A stretch of 64,000 nt of DNA, taken from Henckelia pumila (lineage: Eukaryota; Streptophyta; Magnoliopsida; Lamiales; Gesneriaceae). Every line of letters begins with the position of its first letter. The stretch's first letter is position 1. The position numbers and the translations under genes are program-made. Where the stretch lies: assembly GCF_033568475.1 (NCBI RefSeq), contig NC_133122.1, positions 160,234,130-160,298,129 of the forward strand. The letters run 5' to 3'. Positions 1 through 10,152 of this stretch are shown piece by piece. The notes beneath the pieces are model-generated. The model did no database searches. It had not been told where the DNA came from and was given only the letters and a program-made list of their open reading frames with translations.

Positions 1-680
1 GGATGTACAATCTTAAACTGAAAATGGTACAACAAACGTCTGGAATCATTAATATAGATGATTCCATACTTACAATTAAAATACTTTTTACAACAAAACT
101 TAATACAGTATTTTAAACCCAAATACAACTTGAATGTCGCACACATCTTGATTTTGAATGTGAAATTTCCCGTCTGCCTCTTACAAGCATCAATACAAGC
201 ATGCTGGCAGCGTCTCTTCCGCACGATCCCTAAAATATTTGCCTGGATTCCCACACTATTAAATTGTCTATTCTCTAGGAAAGTGAGGCAAAATCTTTAT
301 GACAATCTCTCCAACTGCATGTGGAGAGTCTATCCTGGTCAAAGCCGGATGGATAGTCACACACCATGCGCTCCAACCAATCCTAAGAAGTGTCGAGAGT
401 TCAGTATGTATTCCAGTCAGCTACAGCTGGAATCCTCATCACTACCGGACTTCCTCATGATGTGAATCTTTAATGCCAATCTTGGTGATGACGTTCTTGA
501 AGACCACTAATCGCCTTGCAAACTCAGCATCCCATGCTGATATGGACACGATTTTTCTCTCCTGAATCGAATTCCTATTAATTGTGCCAAAGATGATAGT
601 CTTCATCATCCCTACAAATATCATCAAATAACCTTTGCACTATGTCCCTAAAATCTTATTGCATGTTCTTCTATCATAAA
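1..680. other. Unassigned sequence
   Basis: No gene or element is recognised here. Both strands carry only short, interrupted open frames (the longest, on the + strand at 58-465, has no familiar motif). The block abuts an LTR-like sequence at 681, so it may be the interior of a decayed retroelement on the - strand, but no gag, protease or polymerase motif was found to show this. Confidence 0.3.
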
Positions 681-2575
681 TGTAGTGACTCAACCCGGAT
701 CCGCTACTAATAAGAGGTTAAAGCTTTAATAAGCATGAAATTAACAATAATCAGAGATAAATTGCGGAAACTAAATATATACTGGACCGATATAATACAA
801 CCGGTGAAAATCCTCATAAAAATACAACCCAATCGAATAAAATGTAACCTACAGCTACTTCTGCTGGAACTTCTTGGTCAACACTCCAAATCTCTAGAGG
901 AACTACCTGCAACTGCCCTGTCGAATGGGGTGTCCAATACAACAGAAATATGGACATGAGCGAACTACGCTCAATACAAAAGTACAAATACACAAACAAA
1001 TATGATACATGCATATGACTGGGTATACGAGGTATACACGATATCCTGCTCAGTCTGGGGTGCCAATGAGTATGCAGTATCATCTGGGATTCGACCTATG
1101 GGTACATCCACACACTCGTCCACCTACCATAGCGTCAGTCCCTGCCAAAGCGACGTCTCCCAGTGATGGACAAAAATAAACATAGTAGGGCTGAGCGACC
1201 CTAAAACACACAGGCTATCTTGAAAGAGATATGACTCAACATGAATATGCACGTGAAACATAAATAAATAATGTAATATGCAACATATAATCATGTATAT
1301 CTGTTGGTCATCTCAGTCAGTACTTACGTACCTCCATATACTCCTAGAAGTCCCCGCATCTACAGTTCAACACTATAATGCAAAATACACATGCATCATT
1401 TATTATGCTCTAAAAACCTGAACTAAGCTATTGCATACTCCTTAATATTTTTAGGGATCCAAAGTTATACCTACGTCCGTCGTCAGGCCGCTGATGACGA
1501 CTATCCCGCAACTTTGGCACAGCTTCGCTACTACCCAGGGACGCCTTTATATCGCCTGAACCTCGATAACTAAGGCCAAAATCCTCTAAAACACTCAAGA
1601 AACGAGAGAGAGGAATCAGGAATGAGCAAGAATGAGGCTCCTCAACCCCATAGTTATAGACGTAATTCGGAAGCTCTGATCCCTCGTTCGGATGCTCCGA
1701 ACCACCTGATCGGACGATCCGATCTTGCATGCTCGCCACGTGTAATGGCTTCTCGACAAGTGTCCCTGCCAGCCAGTTCGGAAGCTCCGATCTCCCACCC
1801 CTGACGTCACCCACGACATCACCATGCTGACCTCATCTTAGGACAGCTGGCCTGCTGGATTTCGGACGTTCCGATTGCAACAGTGGCTCCGAAGTTTAGC
1901 ATACCTTCCGATCTACACATAGATTGGACGCACTGATCCTAGTTCAGACCTTACGATCTCACCGAAGACTCAGGACCCCCGGGCTATTTTCAAGCGTTCT
2001 GTACCATTTTTGAACTCCTTGGATCCATCTGGAAATTCTTTAATCAAGTTTTGCCCACTCTAAACATGGTTACTTGATTAATTACCATTTAATCACTAAT
2101 TCTGGATTCGAATCACTACACTTCATAATTGATTAGAAATCACAAGGTTGATTATAAAAATAACCCAATCAAATTTGAGATTTTATACTTACATGGACAA
2201 CTTTCGAGATACACAGAGAATAGATTAGCCAAACTTTAAATCGACTGGGGTTTTTGGTTGGGGAGAAATGGAGCAGAGTCGAGGGTTTCAATTGGGGGAA
2301 GATCCGAGAGAGATGAGAGGAGCCAAGAGAGACAAGGGTTTCATTTGGAGAAGAGGCGAGAGAGATGAGAAGCGAGCCGAGAGATTGTTGGAGAAGAGTG
2401 AACAAAAGAAAAAGAATTAACTTAATTAGATTTTAAAAATAATATTAATAATTGAAAAATAGAGAAAAATTAAAAATTAATTATATAGGGGGTTTAAAAT
2501 AAAATTTAGTTGTTGTCAAGTACTAATTTTTTAAAATTTTTACCTAGGGACTCAATTCTAATGAGGTTGAAAAAT
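681..2575 (-). mobile_element. LTR-like block, probably a solo or truncated Ty3/gypsy LTR
   Basis: The block starts with TGTAGTGACTC and has the texture of the other gypsy LTRs in this window. It lacks coding capacity, and at 1660-1930 it has a GC-rich stretch with repeated TTCGGA-AGCTCCGA-type palindromic motifs. It ends near an AT-rich tail at about 2520-2575. No primer-binding site adjoins the left end, which argues for a solo or 3' LTR in - orientation. The right boundary and any target duplication could not be fixed. Family assignment is inference. Confidence 0.4.
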
Positions 2576-2916
2576 GTAATTTTTTTTTTATCAAATTTAC
2601 CGTTTAAAAAAAAAGAATTTATTTAGTTTTAAAAAAAAGAATTTATTTTTATATTAATTTTTTAAAAAAGCCTATAATGATAGTCGGTCGGTCATATTCG
2701 GCTGCGTTTGGTACAAAATATTAGGTAGGTTTATGGGTGAATTTTTGTGTAATCCAATGTTTGGTTGGCTTGTTACTAAAACTACCTAATCTACTCTACA
2801 AGGGATAAAGTAGTGTTAGGCTTGGTTAATTAAACACTTCCCCCACCTAGTATAATCTATCCCTGGCTTTGTCCTCCCCATTTATTCCACGAATACCCCT
2901 TTCCATCTGTTGATAC

Positions 2917-3090
2917 CATTTTCCCTCCATTCCTCCAACTTCTTCTCTGCGTTGACATGGCTGAGCCTTCGCCCACTCATATCCCTGCCGAGCCTTGGTC
3001 GCTACACCTCGTAGCAAAGACCCAAACCCTCCTTTCCCATCTCTAAGCCTGAGAGAGAGATGAACCACCACTGGAAACTTCCCCGCCTCT
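2917..3090 (-). pseudogene. Captured fragment of an SDE2-like gene
   Basis: The - strand encodes the SDE2 family signature around the processing site (LRLRDGKGGFGSLLRG), then VATKA. After a small deletion with a frame change comes DMSGRRLSHVNAEKKLEEW, the next conserved SDE2 block. SDE2 proteins are ubiquitin-fold-containing splicing and genome-stability factors in which cleavage occurs at the GG-K site. In this copy GGK reads DGK, so the cleavage glycine pair is altered. Only about 50 codons are recognisable and part of the middle is missing. It lies inside the TIR element and is certainly not functional as SDE2. The 5' limit of homology is uncertain. Confidence 0.75.
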
Positions 3091-3155
3091 CGTTCCGACC
3101 GAGATTGAAAGTTGGCCATTCCACGACAAAACAATTGATTTCGAGGCAAACCATC

Positions 3156-3301
3156 TGTGAGACCTCGTTTCTAAACAACTAATATCAGACAACAAGCGAT
3201 AAGTAATCAAGAACCCTATATATACCACTTAATGTGAGACCTCGTTTCTAAACAACTAATATCAGACAACAAGCGATAAGTAATCAAGAACCCTATATAT
3301 A
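3156..3301 (-). repeat. 77-bp tandem duplication at the LTR end (left copy)
   Basis: Unit 1 is 3156-3232 and unit 2 begins at 3233 with the same TGTGAGACCTCG sequence. The units are separated by CCACTTAA, the complement of the linker and first bases of the primer-binding site. The same arrangement occurs at 6977-7121 in the other LTR. Confidence 0.9.
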
Positions 3302-4253
3302 TATATATATTTTTTTTAAAAGGAGGCTCGCGCGCCCGCGCCTACGCCCCGCAAAACCCAGCGCGCCCGCGCCAAAGGAAGCGCGCCCATGCTCATACCT
3401 CGCAAAGAGGCCGCGCGCCCGCGCCGTCCCCTCGCCCAGAAATGTTAAGGCACTGTAATAAACTCAATCCAAACCTAAACACTTGCATTAAGAGTATTTG
3501 ACATTCCAATAACAATACAATAAAGGTTTAGGGAAGAGCAACATTCAATTCAATAGCACCTACATCGTTTCTTACTTACAAAACATAAACGAGAAGTTCG
3601 AATGACTAAACATGATCGCAAAACATAACTAGGTTGACATGCTGATTCGACTTCTAAACGAGTCTCACTTCTATCTCTTGCTCTGGACGCTAACCAGGTC
3701 TATGCTAACTTGATCCTGCCCTTCCTGTTGCCAAGTACACATACAAAACAAAGCAACAGCCGGATAACCGGTGAGAATGATAATCCCAGTAAAAGTAACA
3801 TATCAAGTAATGAATATACAACATGCTATCAAACCACATATTCAAGTCGAAGTTATTTTAAAACCAGGATATCGATTCTGATAAACACGGGAGTATTGCT
3901 CTGCTTTTGGGATCCCGAGGATGAGATCACGTAACGACTCACCGACTCTCCCAATCGAGGTGGTGCCACGTATCCCACTCCTCTAGACTTTGAGCAACCA
4001 TAATGAGTATGCTAGCACTAGGCGAAATACTACAACCTAGGCCACTCAATCATAGTTCCCAAACGTCTAACAAAAAGAGTGGTTCTGCCCGCTGAAATCA
4101 AAGTAGGCTCAAGATGAATGCATAACAGAAACATAAACATAAGCCACATAACAAAACTCAATCAATCAACAATTACAAGTTCCACGTGCTAGAACAAGTA
4201 TCAATGCAATATGTGATTTAAAAAGGGGAAACTCGAGAACCAACAGTCCCGAG
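3156..4253 (-). repeat. Truncated 3' LTR of the 3156-9009 element
   Basis: Near-identical to 6977-8100 of the complete LTR. It carries the duplicated 77-bp end, the GC-rich block at about 3322-3435 with repeated GCGCGCCCGCGC motifs, and all downstream sequence up to CAGTCCCGAG at 4244-4253. After that point the sequence switches to pol. Confidence 0.9.
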
Positions 4254-6697
4254 CTGGGATCGACAGAAATCCCATCTCCAGAAATGATATGACCGAGAAA
4301 GACAACTCGATCTAACCAGAATTCACACTTAGACAGCTTGGCAAACAACTGCTCAACTCGCAAAATCTGCAATACGGTCCTCAAGTGCTCTGCATGGTCA
4401 GTACGGTTCTTCGAGTAGATAAGAATATCATCGATAAAGATAATGACGAACTCATCTAAATAACGTTGAAAGATACGGTTCATCAAACCCATAAAAACCG
4501 CTGGAGCGTTAGTCAAACCGAACGGCATGACTATAAACTCAAAATGACCATACCTCGTTCTGAATGCGGTCTTAGGAACGTCTTCCTCTCGCACTCTCAA
4601 CTGATGATAACCTGACCTCAGATCAATCTTAGAGTAGACAGAAGAACCCTGCAGTTGATCAAACTAGTCATCTATTCGGGGTAAAGGATACCTGTTCTTA
4701 ACTGTAGCCTGATTCAATTGACGGTAGTCGATACAGAGCCGCATAGAACCATCCTTCTTCCGAACGAATAGAACAGGAGCACCCCAAGGCGATACACTAG
4801 ATCTGATGTATCCCTTGGCAACCAAATCCTCAAGCTGCTCCTTCAACTCTCTCAATTCAACAAGTGCCATACGATAAGGAGCTTTTGAAATAGGTTGAGT
4901 ACCTGGCACTAAGTCAATGCTGAATTCAACCTCTCGAATGGGTGGCAATCCAGGAACATCTTCCGAAAACACATCAGCAAAATCTCTAACCACTGGTAAG
5001 TCAACCAAAGCTGGGCTAGATTTCAGTACATCAACCGCATAAACCAAAAATCCTTCTGCACCTCTCTGTAACAAACGAGTCATAGATAACACTGAAATCA
5101 AAGGAATTCTAGATCGAGAACCCTTACCAAAGAATTTCCACTCGTCTGCCATTTCAGGTCTGAACCTGACAACTTTTAGAAAACAATCAACTGTTGCCCT
5201 GTACTTGGTCAAAGCATCTATACCGACAATACAATCAAAATCTGACAACCCAAGCACAATACAGTCGAATTCTAACAAATTCCCCTCGAAACAAAGTTCA
5301 CAGTTCCTGACTAGTCGGACAGAAACAATTCCTCCACCCAAAGGTGAAGTAACAGCTACTACTGTAGGCAACAATTCAGTTGGCAAAGCATGCAATAACA
5401 CATATTTCTCAGAGATAAAGGAATGGGAAGCACCTGTATCTATCAAGACATGAGCAGAATGACCAAAAATCGAACAGTTACCTGCTATGACATCGTCAGG
5501 TGCTGCCTGAGCCTGATCTTCTGTCAATGCAAAGACTCGTGCTTGCTGTCTCGGAGGCTGATTTGCACTAGAGCTACCTCCCTGTCTGTTCTGCTATTGC
5601 TGGGGTTGGAAAGAGTGCACTGCAGATGACTGCCTCTCCGGCTGAGCTGCAGGTCTAGACGAACTCCCACTCTGAGCTCTATCTCTATTACGTTGAGGGC
5701 ACACTTTAGAGAAGTGTCCCGGTTGCTGACATGTGTTACAATTGCCGAAGACTCCCACACACTGATCCGGTGAGTGTCTTCCTCCACACTTGCTGCAGTA
5801 CAAGGATGATGACCCAGAACTCGGTCCTGAACCGAATTGCTTCGAACCACTGAAACTGGACGAACTGTTCCCCTGTCTCTTGAACTGTTTACCTCTTGCC
5901 TTGTACTGATCCTTTCTGTTTCCCCCACTGTTTCCACCTTCATACCTCTGCTGTTGGTTCTGATGTTGAGGTGGCTGATTCTGGTACTGAGATGGTTGGT
6001 TCTGATACTGCCTCTTCTGCTGAGGTGCCCCCTGATTACCTCTTTGCCTCCACAAGCCTGCTTCTGCTCCCTTTGCGTAATTCATGGCATCCGCAAAGTT
6101 GCTAGGCCTATTGGTGTTAACCAACGTGAAGACATCGGGGTTCAACCCGTTGATGAACTGATCTGCCTTAGCTTTTTCATCTCCGGCAATTAGCGGTGCA
6201 AAACGCAACAGACTATCGAACTTAGCCACGTACTCTTCAATGTTCAGATTCCCTTGCCTCAGATTTGCAAACTCTGCTCCCTTATCCTTACGATACGAGA
6301 TAGGGAAAAACCGCTTATAAAACTCAGATTTAAAAAGAGTCCAAGTAACCTCTGTACCTCTACTCTCAAATGCTTTCTTTGTCATGATCCACCAGCTCTT
6401 AGCACCACCACGCAGCTGATGAATTACTAAAATGATTCGGCGGTCATCTGTGTAGTCAATGGAATCAAACAACTGATCCATATCATCCAACCAACTCTCA
6501 CAGTCAACTGGATTTTCTGAACCCATCAACAATGGCGGATTGAACGACTGAAACCTCTTCAGCAAGGTTTTCATAGGAGTCGCTGAAGCATCCAACTGAT
6601 CAACCTCAGTGCTAGCTTGCTCAGTCGCAGGGATAACTGGTGGTGTGTTTCTGTTTATCACTCGACGAGGACCCATCTGATAATCAAAGGTTAGCAC
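4254..6697 (-). pseudogene. gag-protease-RT pseudogene of the Tekay/Del-like element
   Basis: One - strand frame runs from about 6697 (start uncertain; another Met is at 6676) to the deletion junction. Visible domains in order are: the retrotransposon gag core; a QNQ-rich linker; a zinc knuckle near 5700-5780 (CNTCQQPGHFSKVC, a CX2CX4HX4C pattern); an aspartic protease with DTGAS at about 5430; the RT palm with [17 protein letters not shown]; and then FIDDILIYS. Two nonsense codons (TAG at 5594-5596 and 4664-4666) interrupt the frame without frameshifts. The frame is cut in the RT, after GHIISGDG, by fusion to the 3' LTR at about 4253. RNase H, integrase and chromodomain are absent. Gag and pol are continuous here, with no intron at the gag/protease junction. 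Confidence 0.9.
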
Positions 6698-6959
6698 ACG
6701 AGATATCTCAATCGCTACAATTAGTGCCCTTACAACCGCTTGGAATACCGGATACCAGTCGGTAACAGAAACAGTTATATCTCAAATAGATCATGCTTTA
6801 TAAATTAAATCACATAACCATGTAATTCAATAATTCTCAATAATAAAGCATGCTCGCATGGAATTAAGTACATAGTTAAAATAATTCAAACACATGCGAG
6901 GAGCCAATACACGCAGACTCGATCTACCCGCTCACTCTAGTTCGACCAAGAATCTTAAC

Positions 6960-6971
6960 GCTCTGATACCA
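6960..6971 (-). other. Primer-binding site of the 3156-9009 element
   Basis: The complement reads TGGTATCAGAGC, the usual plant gypsy site pairing with the 3' end of initiator tRNA-Met. It lies 5 bp inside the 5' LTR end at 6977. Confidence 0.9.
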
Positions 6972-6976
6972 CTTAA

Positions 6977-9009
6977 TGTGAGACCTCGTTTCTAAACAAC
7001 TAATATCAGACAACAAGCGATAAGTAATCAAGAACCCTATATATACCACTTAATGTGAGACCTCGTTTCTAAACAACTAATATCAGACAACAAGCGATAA
7101 GTAATCAAGAACCCTATATATATATATTTTTTTTTAAAAGGAGGCTCGCGCGCCCGCGCTGACATCAGCGCGTCGCCTACGCCCCGCAAAACCCAGCGCG
7201 CCCGCGCTCATACCTCGCAAAGAGGCCGCGCGCCCGCGCCAAAGGAAGCGCGCTCGCGCCGTCCCCTCGCCCAAAAAGGTTAAGGCACTGTAATAAACTC
7301 AATCCAAACCTAAACACTTGCATTAAGAGTATTTGACATTCCAATAACAATACAAGAAAGGTTTAGGGAAGAGCAACATTCAATTCAATAGCACCTACAT
7401 CGTTTCTTACTTACAAAACATAAACGAGAAGTTCGAATGACTAAATATGATCGCAAAACATAACTAGGTTGACATGCTGATTCGACTTCTAAACGAGTCT
7501 CACTTCTATCTCTTGCTCTGGACGCTAACCAGGTCTATGCTGACTTGATCATGCCCTTCCTGTTGCCAAGTACACATACAAAACAAAGCAACAGCCGGAT
7601 AACCGGTGAGAATGATAATCCCAGTAAAAGCAACATATCAAGTAATGAATATACAACATGCTATCAAACCACATATTCAAGTCGAAGTTAATGATATGCA
7701 TGTCTTTAAAACCAGGATATCGATTCTGATAAACACGGGAGTATTGCTCTGCTTTTGGGATCCCGAGGATGAGATCACGTAACGACTCACCGACTCTCCC
7801 AATCGAGGTGGTGCCACGTATCTCACTCCTCTAGACTTTGAGCAACCATAATGAGTATGCTAGCACTAGGCGAAATACTACAACCTAGGCCACTCAATCA
7901 TAGTTCCTAAACGTCTAACAAAAAGGGCGGTTCTGCCCGCTGAAATCAAAGTAGGCTCAAGATGAATGCATAACAGAAACATAAACATAAGCCACATAAC
8001 AAAACTCAATCAATCAACAATTACAAGTTCCACGTGCTAGAACAAGTATCAATGCAATATGTGATTTAAAAAGGGGAAACTCGAGAACCAACAGTCCCGA
8101 GTATGCTATCCCGCTACGATGACTGCTTTTACCTTTCAATGCAGTAGTTCCAACTCTGGATAAGCTACAACAAAAGGTTTAATCAACAACTAAACAATCC
8201 AACAACAAAGGCAACGGTTCAAGGTAATCTCGTTACCGTTCTTCGTCCAATTCTCGACGACCAAATGCTGCTAACACAGGGCTTGACAACTCCAAACGAA
8301 TCTGTTCAGATACAATCAAAGATCAATTACCATGATCGACTTACAAGCCAAGTTCAACAACTTCAAAAACGGTTCAAATCTCCAAAACTCAAACCGACGG
8401 CATAACGGCTATAACTGAACAAAGCGACAACGCAGACAGCAGTTCAATAGCGATATAACCTCATAAAAATTCTAAGACAACCAAAACAAAGCAAACCCAT
8501 CAATCTCAAAATCCACATTTTCGAAAATGGCTTCCAAAAATCATAACAAATCCGAACGTCGCTCTAATTCAAAACCGACAGATAATAAACGATCAGAACT
8601 CTGTAGAGAACAACATACTCGAATCTCAAACGATTCTAACAACATCCAAAAACTAGAATGTATCCGATCGTAGAAAAACTTACGATATAACGGAGCTCTC
8701 GCTGCAGTGATCGCTAAACTGCCTTCAGAAATAAATTCCAACGGCCGGATCGTGCTCGGACTGGAATCCCAAAGCTTGGAAAAGCTTGGAGGCATGAGAA
8801 TGGAGGGAGACGGCTTGGAGGGGATGAAGAAGTCTTTGTCAACCAATTTCTAAGAGTAGATAATATATAAAATCCACAATTTGCGTTTTAGTCCCTGAAA
8901 AATCCAATTTTTGCAAAAAGGACCCTGATCAAAATCGAGTCGGCTCGTGAACTCTGTAATCTCCGATTAACTCAAATAAACTCATTTAAGATAAAAATGG
9001 GGCGTTACA
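6977..9009 (-). repeat. Complete 5' LTR (2,033 bp) of the 3156-9009 element
   Basis: In element orientation the LTR begins TGTAACGCCCC (9009) and ends ...GGTCTCACA (6977). It carries the 77-bp terminal duplication (6977-7053 and 7054-7121) and a GC-rich array of GCGCGCCCGCGC-like units at about 7141-7270 on an otherwise AT-rich background. Short open frames at 8541-8846 show no recognisable protein. Confidence 0.9.
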
Positions 9010-9272
9010 CCATCGGTGTTCAACACTATGGTTTCAGGGATTTTTGTTGTTTCTTGGGATTCAGCGATTTTCAAAGTTTTGAAATCATGGAGGATGCGGG
9101 AGTTGCTGAATCGGAGGAGTTGGAGGTGGGAGGGGACAATAAAAACAATTGTATCAGATTCATCGTCACCCATTTTTTTATTCAACAAATTTCAAATTAA
9201 AATCCTTCATCCCCCGCTCACACTTTCCGCACTGCCAAATCCCGCAAATTCTCTCGTCGATCCAATTCCGAG

Positions 9273-9610
9273 ATGGGTTTGCAAGGAGAGGAAGAGACGG
9301 CAAAAGGGTCGGAAGAGATCCCATTCAAACCATCGATTTTCCGCTAAAATTCGCCTCTTGTTCAGGTTGCGTTGATCGGGTTCGTGTGCTTCTGCTGCCC
9401 GGGAATGTTTAACGCGCTGTCGGGCAGGTGAACCCGAAGGCTGCAAACAACGCTAACACGCCGCTCTACTCTACCTTCGCGGTGTTCGGTGTTCTGGGGG
9501 GGAGGAATCTACAACATTTTGGGCCCAAAGCTCACGCTTGTGTGCGTCTGCTCCATGTACGTTTTGTATGCCGGATCATTTCTGTATTACAATCATTACG
9601 AGCACCAGGA
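9273..9610 (+). pseudogene. Captured first-exon fragment of an UNC93-like (DUF895) transporter gene
   Basis: Reading from ATG 9273, the first 30 codons are MGLQGEEETAKG..., followed by a TAA. The frame continues with NSPLVQVALIGFVCFCCPG and MFNALSG, a short deletion where the family has a glycine run, QVNPKAANNANT, a one-base shift in the G-run near 9497-9502, and GIYNILGPKLTL ... YVLYAGSFLYYNH. These are the N-terminal membrane segments typical of plant UNC93-like major-facilitator proteins. Homology stops at about 9610, before the 3' TIR. The stop, the deletion and the frameshift make it a pseudogene fragment inside the TIR transposon. No upstream regulatory role is shown by the sequence. 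Confidence 0.75.
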
Positions 9611-9835
9611 GAGAGCATTGTGGAATTAGATCTAAAAACCGGTTGTTAATTTAATTAGAAATAAGGGTATTTTAGGTATATAAATTATAAACTCTTACTT
9701 ATTCTTATTTTTTAAAATCAAACCAAACACAATATTATTTTCAACATAAATTACCAATCCCTATCAATCATTTTTTTTTATCATTCATTGACTAATCATT
9801 CGATAATCTCATTTCTTGTACCAAACATGGCCTTC

Positions 9836-10152
9836 AAGTGTTGACTACAATTATGTGAGAGAATAAAGGACATGGGTTTTAATGTGTAATAGCAAATGCA
9901 AAGGGGTCATGTTAATATTTAAATGAAATTGAAGGGTGAAAGACTGAAATGTATGTCAGTGTTGAAGAAGAAAGAAGTCACAGTCTTCGTGGATGAAACG
10001 TACAAGAAATTCCCAACTCAAACGCAACGCCGACGGGAATATTATCATTGGGTTGGAATAATCCTCTCATCAGTCTCAAACTGCGATTCCCACTTTGGAA
10101 GGTCTCAAATATCTCTATCCTTGTTCCGGGTGAAACTATGCATCATCGGGAA
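9836..10152 (+). promoter_or_regulatory. NPC1 5' flank and probable 5' UTR
   Basis: Only 317 bp separate the TIR transposon from the NPC1 start codon. An AT-rich stretch TTAATATTTAAATG occurs near 9911 and a W-box core TTGAC at 9841. No convincing TATA box or transcription start could be fixed. The reading frame is open upstream to 10048, but the signal-peptide-like start at 10153 is preferred. Confidence 0.35.

Larger units (their letters stand above)
3156..9009 (-). mobile_element. Ty3/gypsy element (Tekay/Del-like), internally deleted
   Basis: The element lies on the - strand. It is bounded by TG...CA termini (TGTGAGACC at 3156, ...GCGTTACA at 9009) and a perfect 5-bp target duplication CCATC (3151-3155 and 9010-9014). 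The right-hand LTR (6977-9009) is the complete 5' LTR in element orientation. The left-hand 3' LTR is cut at about 4253, where it fuses directly to the reverse-transcriptase region of pol. RNase H, integrase, chromodomain, polypurine tract and about 0.9 kb of LTR are therefore missing. It is inserted inside the Pack-type TIR transposon. Confidence 0.9.
2700..9832. mobile_element. Pack-type TIR DNA transposon with captured gene fragments, split by a retroelement
   Basis: The left end GGCTGCGTTTGGTACAA (2700-2716) and the reverse complement of the right end, GGCCATGTTTGGTACAA (9816-9832), match at 14 of 17 positions, and the differences are transitions. TTC flanks both ends (2697-2699 and 9833-9835). 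The style resembles PIF/Harbinger termini, although that superfamily usually duplicates TWA. Without the Ty3 element inserted at 3156-9009 the transposon is about 1.3 kb and encodes no transposase, so it is non-autonomous. Inside lie an SDE2-like fragment (- strand) and an UNC93-like fragment (+ strand). It ends 321 bp before the NPC1 start codon. Confidence 0.65.

Noticed and set aside
58..465. 135-codon open frame on the + strand
   Set aside because: No recognisable motif, irregular composition, and no supporting gene structure.
1428..1825. Overlapping frames of 60-130 codons on both strands
   Set aside because: They fall in the palindromic GC-rich part of an LTR-like block, where frames open on several strands at once.
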